Of a DNA stretch of 64,000 bases, positions 1-8,347 are shown piece after piece; the first letter of the stretch is position 1; every line of letters begins with the position of its first letter. The notes under the pieces were generated by a model. That model saw only the letters and a program-made list of their open reading frames with translations. It was not told the DNA's origin and searched no databases. Source of the DNA: Tunturibacter gelidoferens (GTDB lineage Bacteria > Acidobacteriota > Terriglobia > Terriglobales > Acidobacteriaceae); assembly GCF_040358255.1 (NCBI RefSeq), contig NZ_CP132938.1:1798001-1862000 (forward strand), given 5' to 3'. The translations under genes and the position numbers were made by a program.

Positions 1-238
1 GGTATCCCGCAGCCTCAGCCAGCGCCGGGGTAGGGAAGAACGTCACATTCTTCCGCGAAGGCCGCCGGCTCGCACAGCTAGGCTTGCAATACACCTTCGT
101 GGACTTCACGGCGTACACAAACTGCCCATCCGCGCTCGCATCCCGCCCCAGCACCTGCTGCCACTGCTTCCCGGGAAAGTAACTCGGAACCACCACATCG
201 CTCTTCGCTGCACTCGTCATCGTCATTGTCTCTGTCAT
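1..238 (-). CDS. ada: Ada N-terminal domain, partial (alkylation-repair regulator)
   Basis: This is the N-terminal part of a gene that runs off the left edge of the window. Translating the minus strand from the ATG at 238 gives a short polar leader and then FPGKQWQQVLGRDASADGQF, VYAVKSTKVYCKPSCASR and KNVTFF, the signature of the Ada zinc-binding methyl-phosphotriester acceptor domain (first cysteines in YCxxxC). In Ada the domain accepts a methyl group on Cys and turns the protein into an activator of its regulon. In-frame ATGs at 226 and 220 are alternative starts. The C-terminal part is outside the window, so whether an AraC-type HTH and a methyltransferase domain follow is not visible. 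It is divergent from the DUF3455 gene. Confidence 0.82.
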   Translation of the reverse strand, partial: MTETMTMTSAAKSDVVVPSYFPGKQWQQVLGRDASADGQFVYAVKSTKVYCKPSCASRRPSRKNVTFFPTPALAEAAGY

Positions 239-325
239 TCCAGTATCCTCCCACCCACCGAAGATCCGCACACTCCGTTTCGTGTCTTCAAAGTAGTGAA
301 ACCTCTACGGCGTAAACTACGGTCG

Positions 326-850
326 ATGAAACTGCGAACCTCTCTCCCTCTCTCCGTCTCCGCAACTGTCATCTTTGCGGCCTTCTCCTCCGCTCAAAGC
401 CCCACCGATCCGTCAATCACCATCCCGCCGCCCACGCAACGCCCCATCCTCACCGTCACCGGCAAGGGAGCACAGATCTACGCCTGCCAGCAAACCGACT
501 CCGGCCCCCAATGGATCTTCAAGGCCCCCGAGGCCACCCTCACTGACGAATCCGGCCTCGTAGTCGGCACCCACGGCGCAGGCCCCATCTGGATCTCGAA
601 AGATGGCAGCTCCACAAAGGGCGAGCTCCTGCAAAAAAGCCCATCTCCCGAACCCGGAGCGATCCCCTGGCTTCTCCTCAAAGCCGCCAGCCCCACCGGT
701 TCCGGCGTCATGACCCGCGTAGAGTTCATCCGCCGCTCTGACACCCACGGCGGCATCGCTCCCACCACCGGGTGCGACGCCCAACACCGCACCGCCACCA
801 CCCGCGTACCCTACACCGCCACCTACACCTTCTACTCCGCCAAACCCTGA
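326..850 (+). CDS. DUF3455 domain secreted protein
   Basis: The protein has an N-terminal signal peptide (MKLRTSLPLSVSATVIFAAF) and a DUF3455 body: GAQIYACQ, PQWIFKAPEATL, GTHGAGPIW, a PWLLLKA segment, GGIAPTTGCDA and a closing VPYTATYTFY. Function is unknown for the family; it is usually a secreted protein of about 170-190 residues, and this one fits at 174. A GTG at 296 in the same frame would add ten basic residues; the ATG at 326 is preferred because it begins a clean signal peptide. The last 19 bases overlap the 3' end of the convergent transglutaminase-like gene. Confidence 0.8.
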   Translation: MKLRTSLPLSVSATVIFAAFSSAQSPTDPSITIPPPTQRPILTVTGKGAQIYACQQTDSGPQWIFKAPEATLTDESGLVVGTHGAGPIWISKDGSSTKGELLQKSPSPEPGAIPWLLLKAASPTGSGVMTRVEFIRRSDTHGGIAPTTGCDAQHRTATTRVPYTATYTFYSAKP

Positions 851-1761
851 ACCGCTCCCGCCGAGCCGCGATTCGCCGACGTCACCAGAGGCTCCTGCGC
901 TATCGCACCTGGCAGGCTTGGCACCGTCGTCCCATCCGCGAGCACCTCATAGCTGTCCACATAAAAGTTCGTCAAAATCGCATTCCCAAATGAAGTCGTA
1001 ATCGCCACATCCGCAGCATCCCGTCCCACAGCCATCAGCACTCGCCCCACCCTCGGTTCGTTATGCCGTGCGTCCATCGTCATCCAGCGCCCATCAAGAA
1101 ACACCTCATACCATGCGCTAAAATCCCCCGCCCCGCTATAGGGCCAGCGAATATCCCCGAGATACCCCGTCACATACCGCGCCGGAATATTCTGGCACCG
1201 CGACAGCGTGATCGCCAGATGCTGATAATCCCGGCAAACTCCAATCCGCTCCGCATAAACATCCATCGCCGTCTTCGTCGGCCGTGCCGTCTTGTAGTTG
1301 AACATCACCTTCTCATGCACCCAGTCGCGTATCGCAGAAGCCTTCGTCCACCCCGGCGTCATCCAGCCAAAGAGATCCTGCGAGATCGGCCCAAACATGT
1401 CCACCTCGCAGTACCGGCTCGCCAGCAAAAACTGCAATACCTCAGACGGAAGATTCTCCACCGGAGCCTGCTGCGCATAGGCGTTGATCGGATCGGCCAA
1501 CCCCTCCATCTCCACAACGCTCGTCCCGCTCAAACGAATCGCACCCGCCGGCGTAACAAACCGCGTGCACCGATTCCCAAACACATCGTGGTACTCCGAC
1601 AACGGAACATCTGTCTTCGCGTCCTGGTCGATATGTTCGACCTTCAGTTCATTCCCCGCGCGCACCTGGGGCTCCAGCGACGGGTGCAGATGCAACATCG
1701 CCACCATTGGAGTAGGCATAGGAAGATGAAATTCAATATCGTATTCAGACTTAACAAGCAT
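832..1761 (-). CDS. transglutaminase-like family protein
   Basis: This 309-residue cytoplasmic protein has an N-terminal beta-rich region followed by a transglutaminase-like core. The nucleophile motif is GVCRDYQHLA (Cys176) and the C-terminal strand pair is DFSAWYEVFL then RWMTMDARHN (Asp230). In classical transglutaminase cores the second motif is HAW; here the histidine position is Ser215, as I recall for a bacterial subfamily with the same FSAW...DARHN pattern. It could be a protease or an amidase-like enzyme; substrate unknown. No signal peptide is seen. The 3' end overlaps the DUF3455 gene on the other strand. Confidence 0.8.
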   Translation of the reverse strand: MLVKSEYDIEFHLPMPTPMVAMLHLHPSLEPQVRAGNELKVEHIDQDAKTDVPLSEYHDVFGNRCTRFVTPAGAIRLSGTSVVEMEGLADPINAYAQQAPVENLPSEVLQFLLASRYCEVDMFGPISQDLFGWMTPGWTKASAIRDWVHEKVMFNYKTARPTKTAMDVYAERIGVCRDYQHLAITLSRCQNIPARYVTGYLGDIRWPYSGAGDFSAWYEVFLDGRWMTMDARHNEPRVGRVLMAVGRDAADVAITTSFGNAILTNFYVDSYEVLADGTTVPSLPGAIAQEPLVTSANRGSAGAVQGLAE

Positions 1762-2033
1762 CGAAAACCCTCATCTCTATTGGGGTTGGTATTGAATGTG
1801 ATGCAATTAAGCGATAGCCAGCAGTCTACTGCATCTCCCCCTGAACCCCACCACCAAAAAGAAAGAAGCAAGTTCACCAGTTCGAGTCGATCCCGCGGCG
1901 TGACCTCACACAAAAGGGCAACGCGACGGTGCGTACATCGCGCCGTGCAGAAAATTTGACTCGGCGACAGGTTGAGGCTCTTTCGGTAAAATGGCGCATC
2001 TCGTAAGGTCCGTTTACTTCCGAGGCCCTGCAA

Positions 2034-3686
2034 ATGCAAAGCCCTCTGCCAAATCGCTATACCCGCGCTCTCCTTGCGATCTCCCTAGGGTTTTGCACGC
2101 TCCAGGTCTGCACGGCTCAGGCAACAGCGCAGGGGTTCGGCACTACGGATCGCCTCACCGCCAAACTGGTCAAGCAAACGCCTCCTGATTTCCCTCTCTT
2201 CGAGAAGCGCGTGGCGTTCAATATCAGCGGAGTCGGTTACCCCGAACTGGCAACCAGCCTCTCCACCAGGGTTGCGGCCACTCTTGCCTCGCGCGGAATC
2301 TCTGTCGTCAACGCTTCTGACATAGCCACCCGAATCGATCTCTCTCTCTCCAATTACCGGAACTCAAGAGCACAGGCCGCACCGCCCGAGCAGCCCAAAG
2401 CGACCTCGGAACCCCAATCGGCTGCCGACAACAACTGGAATGGCTTCCTGACAGTGACATGTGTCCTGCGCGAGCCTGGAGCCACCCAGGACAGCAAAAA
2501 AACCTTCAACGTCGAGGCGTCCCTTGACTCCGGGCGCGCGACCCTTCAAAGTCCAGACGCCGAGCTGCTAAACGCCAGGCTGGTCGACAACTTCATCAGC
2601 CTCTTCACGCAAGAGTTCTTCGGCGGCAAGCAGGAGATCGAGGTGCCTCTTCCCGTAGGATCGCTTCGCGAAGCCAGCCTGCTCGGCCAACAAGGACGGT
2701 GGTTCGATATGTTCACCATGCTGACCCACAAAGGCCCTCTCCCAAACCCACTGGACGAGTCCTACAGGCTCTATTCCTTGGGAGTCACTTATGAGGCAGT
2801 CGCCAACCTCGAGCCTTACTCCTCCACCGCAACCGGACAACTCTTCTCTAATGCTTACATGGCGTACTCTCAGGCTTATCTCAAAAACCCTAAACAACCG
2901 GTCTTCATTCAAGCGAGGAGTCGGGTCCTCGCAGCGGATGGCGCCGTAGCCGCTCGTTCGGGCACGCTCTCCATCCTGCAGTCGATGCAGCGCACCGTCG
3001 AACAGCAAAACAGGTACTCCGCGTCGGCTAACCAGAGCATGCGGGACGAATTCCAAAAAAATATGGAAGCGCCGTCACGGCCCCTCTCGCCCTCTTTCCC
3101 TTGGCCGCCTCCACCCAGCACCAGTATGCAGGTTCTTCCCGAAGACCTCTTCAAGCAGCAGCCTCCCCTGCATTCGATCGACGATGCCAATCACCTTCTC
3201 CTCTCTGCGCTGGAATCCAAAGGCTACGTCGAGCACAGCTACTACTCCGTCCCCGGTGGATTCGCCCTTGTCACACGAATCGAGCAGATCGACTCCACCG
3301 GCGCGCCCTTGCCGCCTCCGGATCGTTGGGCTCTGGGCAAGGTACAGCTGCGCCAACCTTCTCTCCAGGAATGGGCGAAGGCTCTCTTCAACGCTCGCCC
3401 TGGCTTCTACCGGGTCATCGTCTTCGTCATCTCGAACAAACCTTTCAGTCAGAGTGGCGCAATGCCGGAGCAGACCCAGGCGCGGCAATGGATTACAGAG
3501 GGGTCAAACGTACTCGACAGCTCAGTCGCCTCCACAGCCATCGCTCCCGGCTACAACTGCACGGCTCTCATCTATGAGTTCAGGCGAGACCTCGACCACG
3601 GCACGCTCTTTGTCGAGGACAGCGCGCCGGACGCTCGTACGCAGCTCAAAAACGCAGGTATCTGGTCAGCTCTCTCGCTCCGCTGA
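2034..3686 (+). CDS. secreted hypothetical protein, 550 aa
   Basis: I do not recognise a named family. The protein starts with a Sec-type signal peptide (LLAISLGFCTLQVCTAQA), then a region (about 45-190) with alternating beta strands and a conserved-looking FEKRVAFNISGVGYPEL segment, a mostly helical middle (about 200-340) containing LGVTYEAVANLEPYSSTA, reminiscent of TPR-like helices, a proline-rich linker (SFPWPPPPSTS) and a C-terminal globular region (HSYYSVPGGFALVTRIEQID, PGFYRVIVFVISN). Two internal Cys are present in the mature part. It stands alone between divergent and convergent neighbours. It is probably periplasmic; the role is unknown. Confidence 0.7.
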   Translation: MQSPLPNRYTRALLAISLGFCTLQVCTAQATAQGFGTTDRLTAKLVKQTPPDFPLFEKRVAFNISGVGYPELATSLSTRVAATLASRGISVVNASDIATRIDLSLSNYRNSRAQAAPPEQPKATSEPQSAADNNWNGFLTVTCVLREPGATQDSKKTFNVEASLDSGRATLQSPDAELLNARLVDNFISLFTQEFFGGKQEIEVPLPVGSLREASLLGQQGRWFDMFTMLTHKGPLPNPLDESYRLYSLGVTYEAVANLEPYSSTATGQLFSNAYMAYSQAYLKNPKQPVFIQARSRVLAADGAVAARSGTLSILQSMQRTVEQQNRYSASANQSMRDEFQKNMEAPSRPLSPSFPWPPPPSTSMQVLPEDLFKQQPPLHSIDDANHLLLSALESKGYVEHSYYSVPGGFALVTRIEQIDSTGAPLPPPDRWALGKVQLRQPSLQEWAKALFNARPGFYRVIVFVISNKPFSQSGAMPEQTQARQWITEGSNVLDSSVASTAIAPGYNCTALIYEFRRDLDHGTLFVEDSAPDARTQLKNAGIWSALSLR

Positions 3687-3694
3687 GACACGCA

Positions 3695-4174
3695 TTACGT
3701 CAGCGAGCTTTCCAGTGGTGCCGCCTTGAAGAACAGCACCCCAATCACTGAAGCCACCAGAGTCTGAACAGGAGCCAGCCAGTATTTGGAGATTCGCATC
3801 AGCTCAAAAGAGTCCGCCGCGACGAAAGGTTCTATCGCGATGGTCAGTACGACCAGCAGCAGGTAGACAATCGAGAGCGCATAACACAGCCTCAAAAAAG
3901 ATCGTCTCACCACATACTTCAGCCGTCGCGCGTCGAGCGCCGTGTAGCAGAGCGCACCGACGATAACGCCCACCGTCGGCATGACCGACCCCAGAAACCA
4001 CTTCCACGCTGGCTCAGGATCTTCCCCGTAATGGCCCGACAAGGACTGGGCAATCAGTACCAGGCCAATCACTAATGCGGAGATCAGCCAGAGTTTTGAG
4101 AGAGACGACCTCACCTGCTCCAAAGAGGCGAGCTCGCTATCGGCTAACTCCTGCATGTTCTTTGCTGGCGCCAT
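3695..4174 (-). CDS. small four-helix membrane protein, unknown
   Basis: The 159-residue protein has four predicted membrane segments: LWLISALVIGLVLIAQSL, WFLGSVMPTVGVIVGALCYTA, LSIVYLLLVVLTIAI and PVQTLVASVIGVLFF. A short helical N-terminus (MQELADSELASLEQVRSSL) and a basic loop (DARRLKYVVRRS) suggest a cytoplasmic N-terminus. I do not recognise a family. It is convergent with the secreted 550-residue protein (8 bases apart) and may be a simple inner-membrane accessory protein. Confidence 0.6.
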   Translation of the reverse strand: MAPAKNMQELADSELASLEQVRSSLSKLWLISALVIGLVLIAQSLSGHYGEDPEPAWKWFLGSVMPTVGVIVGALCYTALDARRLKYVVRRSFLRLCYALSIVYLLLVVLTIAIEPFVAADSFELMRISKYWLAPVQTLVASVIGVLFFKAAPLESSLT

Positions 4175-4367
4175 AGGTTGATCGATGCGAATGCTTCAAG
4201 GGAAGTGTCAAGCCCGACCAGAGTACCCCATCTCCGGCCAATACGACACCCGTCCCTTCGGCTTGCGTCTCAACCTTCGCAAAAACGGTCCTCGGCAAGT
4301 CGACATTTCCCCCCAAAAAAAGAGCAGGCCCGAAGACCCGCCCTTTCTTCAGCTAATTCAACACAGC

Positions 4368-5540
4368 TTACTTCGCAGTAGCCTGCTTCACCCCAGCCTG
4401 CTCCGCCAGCGCAGCAGCCTTGTCGGTCTTCTCCCACGTAAAGCCCTCGCCCTTGCGGCCAAAGTGACCATACGCGGCCGTCGCCTTGAAGATCGGCTTA
4501 CGCAGATCGAGCCCTTCGATGATGCCCTTCGGCGTCAGCGAGAAGTTCTTCCGAACCAGGTCCTCAAGCTTCGACTCATCGACCTTGCCCGTGCCAAACG
4601 TATCCACCAGCACGCTCACCGGCTCTGCCACGCCAATCGCGTAGGCCAACTGCACCTCGCAACGATCCGCCAGCCCAGCCGCGACGATGTTCTTCGCCAC
4701 GTACCGCGCCATGTACGCCGCCGAACGATCCACCTTCGTCGCATCCTTACCGCTGAAGGCTCCGCCGCCGTGCCGTCCCATGCCGCCATACGTGTCGACG
4801 ATGATCTTCCGACCCGTCAAACCCGTGTCGCCCATCGGTCCGCCGACCACAAACCGGCCTGTCGGATTGATGTGGTACTTCGTATCCTGGTCCAGCAACG
4901 CCGCCGGAATCACAGCCTGAATCACGTGCTTCAAGATATCCGCGCGCAGCTCTTCGTTGCCGACATTCTCCGCATGCTGGGTCGAGATCACCACCGCATC
5001 CACCCGCTTCGGCTTGTTATCCGAGTCATACTCCACCGTCACCTGGCTCTTGCCGTCCGGCCGCAGGTACGACATCAACCCTGACTTGCGAACCTCGCTC
5101 AGCTTCTGCGCCAGCTTGTGAGCCAGCGAGATCGGCGTCGGCATCAGCTCCGGCGTCTCGTTCGTCGCATACCCGAACATCATGCCCTGGTCGCCCGCCC
5201 CGCCCGTATCCACACCCATCGCGATATCGCCCGACTGCTTGTTGATCGTCGAGATCACCGCGCAGGTGTTCGAATCGAACCCATACAGCGCATTGTCATA
5301 CCCAATCGCGGCAACGGTCCCGCGCACTAGGCTTTGGAAATCGACATAAGCCTTCGTCGTGATCTCCCCGGCGATAACCACCAGACCCGTGCAGGTCAGC
5401 GTCTCGCACGCCACGCGGCTATAGGGATCCTGCGCCAGGCAGGCGTCCAGAATCGCATCGGAGATCTGATCTGCGATCTTATCCGGATGCCCCTCAGTGA
5501 CAGACTCACTCGTAAACAAAAAACGGTCGCGTTTAGCCAA
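4368..5540 (-). CDS. metK: S-adenosylmethionine synthase
   Basis: The enzyme makes S-adenosylmethionine from methionine and ATP, releasing phosphate and diphosphate. Family signatures are complete: [32 protein letters not shown], the P-loop-like GGGAFSGKD and [14 protein letters not shown]. Length (390 residues from the chosen start) is normal. I chose the TTG at 5540 because GGAGG sits at 5549-5545 just upstream and the protein then begins [12 protein letters not shown] as in homologues; an in-frame ATG at 5570 would add ten residues not typical of the family. It stands alone between two small membrane-protein genes. Confidence 0.95.
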   Translation of the reverse strand: MAKRDRFLFTSESVTEGHPDKIADQISDAILDACLAQDPYSRVACETLTCTGLVVIAGEITTKAYVDFQSLVRGTVAAIGYDNALYGFDSNTCAVISTINKQSGDIAMGVDTGGAGDQGMMFGYATNETPELMPTPISLAHKLAQKLSEVRKSGLMSYLRPDGKSQVTVEYDSDNKPKRVDAVVISTQHAENVGNEELRADILKHVIQAVIPAALLDQDTKYHINPTGRFVVGGPMGDTGLTGRKIIVDTYGGMGRHGGGAFSGKDATKVDRSAAYMARYVAKNIVAAGLADRCEVQLAYAIGVAEPVSVLVDTFGTGKVDESKLEDLVRKNFSLTPKGIIEGLDLRKPIFKATAAYGHFGRKGEGFTWEKTDKAAALAEQAGVKQATAK

Positions 5541-5549
5541 AACTCCTCC
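5541..5549 (-). promoter_or_regulatory. Shine-Dalgarno deciding the TTG start of metK
   Basis: On the minus strand GGAGGAGTT directly precedes TTG at 5540-5538. The ATG at 5570 has no comparable purine tract in front of it. This supports a TTG initiation codon. Confidence 0.6.
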
Positions 5550-5719
5550 AAAGAGTACCTGCCCGGACACTTAGCCCGTAACAGCGTGCGTTCTGTCTAT
5601 TCTACCCACCCTCGCCCAACCGGGCAAAGGGACGCATCCGTCGGCGAAGATGATCATTCAACGGCGATATCCTGCATCAACCGGCAAACTCCCTCTTTCG
5701 CTGATACGAAAATCGCCCT

Positions 5720-5818
5720 TCAACGTATCCACTGCTTTTCGTAAACCACGTAGCTGGCCACCGCAACCAGCGTTGTCCCCGCAAACATCATCAACACGAA
5801 ACACAGCCCACCGAGCAT
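5720..5818 (-). CDS. single-span membrane microprotein
   Basis: A 32-residue open frame begins with ATG at 5818: MLGGLCFVLMMFAGTTLVAV, then ASYVVYEKQWIR and a TGA. It is one membrane helix with a short basic/aromatic tail. The frame stays open upstream to 5872 (reading ECSDVSLAKRTCL before the Met), so a longer form from a TTG at 5863 is possible. It lies downstream of the RodZ-like gene on the same strand and may be co-transcribed with it. No family recognised; it may simply be an unexpressed frame. Confidence 0.4.
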   Translation of the reverse strand: MLGGLCFVLMMFAGTTLVAVASYVVYEKQWIR

Positions 5819-5856
5819 CAGACAGGTGCGCTTGGCCAGCGAAACGTCACTGCACT

Positions 5857-5884
5857 CAGGCAAGAGAAATCAGGCAAGAGAAAA
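5857..5884. repeat. 14-bp direct tandem duplication
   Basis: CAGGCAAGAGAAA occurs twice head to tail (5857-5870 and 5871-5884, one mismatch at the last base) in the gap between the RodZ-like gene and the microprotein frame. It looks like a slippage or small duplication event. Confidence 0.6.
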
Positions 5885-5892
5885 GAGTTCCG

Positions 5893-6309
5893 TCAGGGGA
5901 TCAACCGTCCATGCAGCGCAAACTTCCACACCGCCCAGCCCAGAACCCCCAGCATCGTCACCATGGTTCCGACGCCCATCCATCGAATGTTCGTCTTCGA
6001 TTCGACACCACTTCTGTTCCTTCGCACATTCTCCGCGAACTCAGTCCAATCGGTATCTTCGCTGCCCGCGCCACTCTCCCTCAGGGTCGCCTCGAACCGT
6101 TCGATCCACGGAGCTTCCTCCAACCCCACCGCTGCTAAATAGCTGCGAACAATACCTTTTCGGAACACTCCGCCCGGCAAAGCGTCGTACTCTCCGGCCT
6201 CAAGCGCCTCCAGGTGACGCAGCGACACCTTCGTCTCGTCGGAGATCCTCTCCATCGAGACCTTGCGTCTCTCCCGCTCCCGTCGTAGCTCGTCGCCGAA
6301 TCGTTCCAT
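5893..6309 (-). CDS. RodZ-like helix-turn-helix membrane protein
   Basis: The 138-residue protein has an N-terminal HTH_25/RodZ-type domain (ERFGDELRRERERRKVSMER, ISDETKVSLRHLEALEAGEY, LPGGVFRKGIVRSYLAAVGL), a linker, and one C-terminal membrane helix (MGVGTMVTMLGVLGWAVW). RodZ uses this domain to bind MreB at the inner membrane; the periplasmic C-terminal domain of full RodZ is absent here. It may be a shortened cytoskeletal anchor or a membrane-tethered regulator. The start ATG at 6309 begins the conserved domain. Confidence 0.75.
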   Translation of the reverse strand: MERFGDELRRERERRKVSMERISDETKVSLRHLEALEAGEYDALPGGVFRKGIVRSYLAAVGLEEAPWIERFEATLRESGAGSEDTDWTEFAENVRRNRSGVESKTNIRWMGVGTMVTMLGVLGWAVWKFALHGRLIP

Positions 6310-6655
6310 TCGCTCCGTCTAACCCTTATCGGCGCAGGCCTCATTCCTGCGCGGCACACGCTAATTCATCGAAGAATAGACCGGGTCATTTGTCAAAGTC
6401 AAAGCTACTTTTGGGTTACGCGTGCCCGCTTACCATATTGGAACCAGAGTAGTTAGGCATGTTTACTTCGAAGTCATCCCTATCCACTCCCACTTAAGAG
6501 GGATTCCTTTGACGATCCATTGCCCAATCGCTATCATCGCAGTTGAAGCGTCGATCGAAAATCCTCCAGCTTTTGACGGTCCAAACGTAGAGTTCCCTAC
6601 CTGCGATCGCAGACCTTCTCGAAGCCGTCCCAGTCCTGGTTGAGAAAGAGAACGA
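6310..6655. other. intergenic region between divergent genes
   Basis: This 346-base gap separates the RodZ-like gene from the polymerase-like gene. Apart from the candidate minus-strand promoter I see no gene, RNA or repeat in it. Confidence 0.5.
6373..6402 (-). promoter_or_regulatory. candidate sigma-70 promoter of the RodZ-like gene
   Basis: On the minus strand TTGACT (6402-6397) is followed after 18 bases by TATTCT (6378-6373), about 65 bases before the ATG at 6309. Consensus match is fair. No experimental support. Confidence 0.4.
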
Positions 6656-8176
6656 GTGCGCGTCCCCTTTCCCGAAAGCATTCCGATCGTCCCCGTATTC
6701 TTCTTTGCGGCGACCCTCCTGGTCATCCAACTCTCTCAAGGCACCAGCCCTACCTTCGCTCTCGGCTGCTTCTTCTATATTCTGGTCGCCACCCACGCCT
6801 TCAACGTCGCCGGAGGGTTCACTCGAACCTCCGGCGCCTTCATCTTCTTCAACTCCGTACTCGGCGTCATCGTTGGTCTCTGCGTAAAGGCTTATCTCGA
6901 TGAGCCGGCAGACTCCAACCTCTTCGCTCCGGACCTCACCATCAGAGTCCTGCTCGCCGGAATGTGCATGATGCTGGTGGCCGTCTACCTCACGAAGAGA
7001 TTCGCGCCCCGGCGCGCGCTCCTGGGAAAAATGGTCACTGACGCCAAGATGCAGACAGCTACCGTCGGCAGTCTCATCGCGGGCCTTGTCCTTAATATCG
7101 CTTTTAGCCTGATCCCCTCCGGCAGCGGGTCGGTCCTCAGCGCTCTCGGTCAGCTCAATCGCTTCTTCCCCATGGCGATCGTACTTGGTGTCATCAACAC
7201 GATTCGCCGCAGCGGCGGCAGACGCAGCGTCAACCTGCCCGTCCTGCTCGCCGGCGCCATCATGTTCATTATTGGCGTCTTTGGTTTCTCGAAAGAAGGA
7301 ATGTTCGCTCCCTTCGCCTGCTGGGTGCTTGCTATAGCCTCCCAGCGATACAAACTCAATCGCGCTCAGGTCGCCGGCGCAATCCTCGTGACCATCTTCG
7401 TCTTTCGATACCTCGTCCCCTACGCCCAATACGGAAGAAACTTTCGTGAGGAGAACGGGGGCGCCAGCGTTTCAACTGCGATCTCGCTCCTCTCAAACCT
7501 GGGCTACGTCCGCCAGCAGTTCTTAGAAACCTCCGCCGAGTCCTATGACAACCGCGTTCTCGGCTACTTCAACAACCCTCAGGGACTCTTCGATCGCCTG
7601 CAAATGATCTCGGTCGATGACGCTCTCATCAACCGAACCGCGGAGTTTGGAACCTTCGGCCTCTACCCCATCTTCGAGGCCTTTGAGAATCTGGTCCCTC
7701 ACTTTATCTGGCCGAATAAACCCATCCTGCTCAGCGGAAACATCTATGCGCATGAAGTCGGGCTCCTCGGAGAACAGGATGAGAGCACCGGCGTCTCGTT
7801 TTCTTCCACCTCCACCGCGTTCCATCTCGCAGGATGGAAGGGGATCTTTCTCCTTGCCCCTGCCATCTGGTTCCTTCTCTTCTTTGTCTTCGAATCACTC
7901 TGCGGAGACACCCGGCAATCCCCCTGGGGGCTCCTCGTCCTGGTCCTCTATAGCCACACCGCCCCGGAGGGCGACATCGGCAACATGGTATACACAGCCA
8001 CTTACGCCGCGTTCGGTATCGTCTTTGCCGCAGTCGTCGGCGCCTATGTTGCACCCCTGATCGGAACCCTCTTTATCGGCCCCGAAGGCATCGAACTCCG
8101 TCGGGGAGGATCTGTCCGAAGCATCGCCGGACGGCTTCTCCTCCCCCCTCCCGCAGAGCCGGATCAGGCACGATAA
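6656..8176 (+). CDS. polytopic membrane protein, O-antigen polymerase-like
   Basis: The 506-residue protein has about 12 hydrophobic segments with a large extracytoplasmic loop (about 265-360: YAQYGRNFREENGG, DNRVLGYFNNPQGLFDRLQM, HFIWPNKPILLSGNIYAHEV), the layout of Wzy-type O-antigen polymerases and oligosaccharide repeat unit polymerases. Sequence motifs in that superfamily are weak, so this is an inference from topology. The start is GTG at 6656, giving MRVPFPESIPIV. It opens a stretch of surface-polysaccharide type membrane proteins (12.3-18.3 kb), though it is not in an operon with them. Confidence 0.6.
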   Translation: MRVPFPESIPIVPVFFFAATLLVIQLSQGTSPTFALGCFFYILVATHAFNVAGGFTRTSGAFIFFNSVLGVIVGLCVKAYLDEPADSNLFAPDLTIRVLLAGMCMMLVAVYLTKRFAPRRALLGKMVTDAKMQTATVGSLIAGLVLNIAFSLIPSGSGSVLSALGQLNRFFPMAIVLGVINTIRRSGGRRSVNLPVLLAGAIMFIIGVFGFSKEGMFAPFACWVLAIASQRYKLNRAQVAGAILVTIFVFRYLVPYAQYGRNFREENGGASVSTAISLLSNLGYVRQQFLETSAESYDNRVLGYFNNPQGLFDRLQMISVDDALINRTAEFGTFGLYPIFEAFENLVPHFIWPNKPILLSGNIYAHEVGLLGEQDESTGVSFSSTSTAFHLAGWKGIFLLAPAIWFLLFFVFESLCGDTRQSPWGLLVLVLYSHTAPEGDIGNMVYTATYAAFGIVFAAVVGAYVAPLIGTLFIGPEGIELRRGGSVRSIAGRLLLPPPAEPDQAR

Positions 8177-8202
8177 GCGGGCGTTCGCATGCCTTTTTAA
8201 AA

Positions 8203-8270
8203 GCTTCGCCTGGTCCTCCCGTTGGTCGGAATCAACTTCCTTTGCGACCAACGGGAGGACCAGGCGAAGC
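8203..8270. repeat. perfect 26-bp inverted repeat (repeat family B, copy 1)
   Basis: Bases 8203-8228 and 8245-8270 are exact reverse complements separated by 16 bases, giving a very stable hairpin. The right arm (GACCAACGGGAGG core) and the following 8270-8325 segment (GGTATACCCG, CACGAAGTG, GGCAGG) are closely similar to sequence at 18437-18512, so this is one copy of a dispersed element. It could also act as a terminator barrier between the two plus-strand genes. Confidence 0.85.
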
Positions 8271-8325
8271 GGTATACCCGCCACGAAGTGGCCGCCCTCC
8301 GCGCAGGAGGCCCGTCCGGCAGGAC
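8271..8325. repeat. right part of repeat family B, copy 1
   Basis: This continues the hairpin element with GGTATACCCGCCACGAAGTG and ends near GTCCGGCAGG. The same order of motifs recurs at 18455-18510. CCACGAAGTGG is itself a small palindrome. The downstream ABC permease frame stays open through it, but its true start is beyond it. Confidence 0.7.
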
Positions 8326-8347
8326 ATTCCCATACACTGATACAAGA

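Noticed and set aside
5541..5900. SAM riboswitch upstream of metK
   Set aside because: I looked on the minus strand for SAM-I/II/SAH conserved cores and found none; the region also holds another small frame.
8222..8347. N-terminal extension of the ABC permease
   Set aside because: The extension is translated from the repeat element; the family start MNKLVAGNL lies at 8348.
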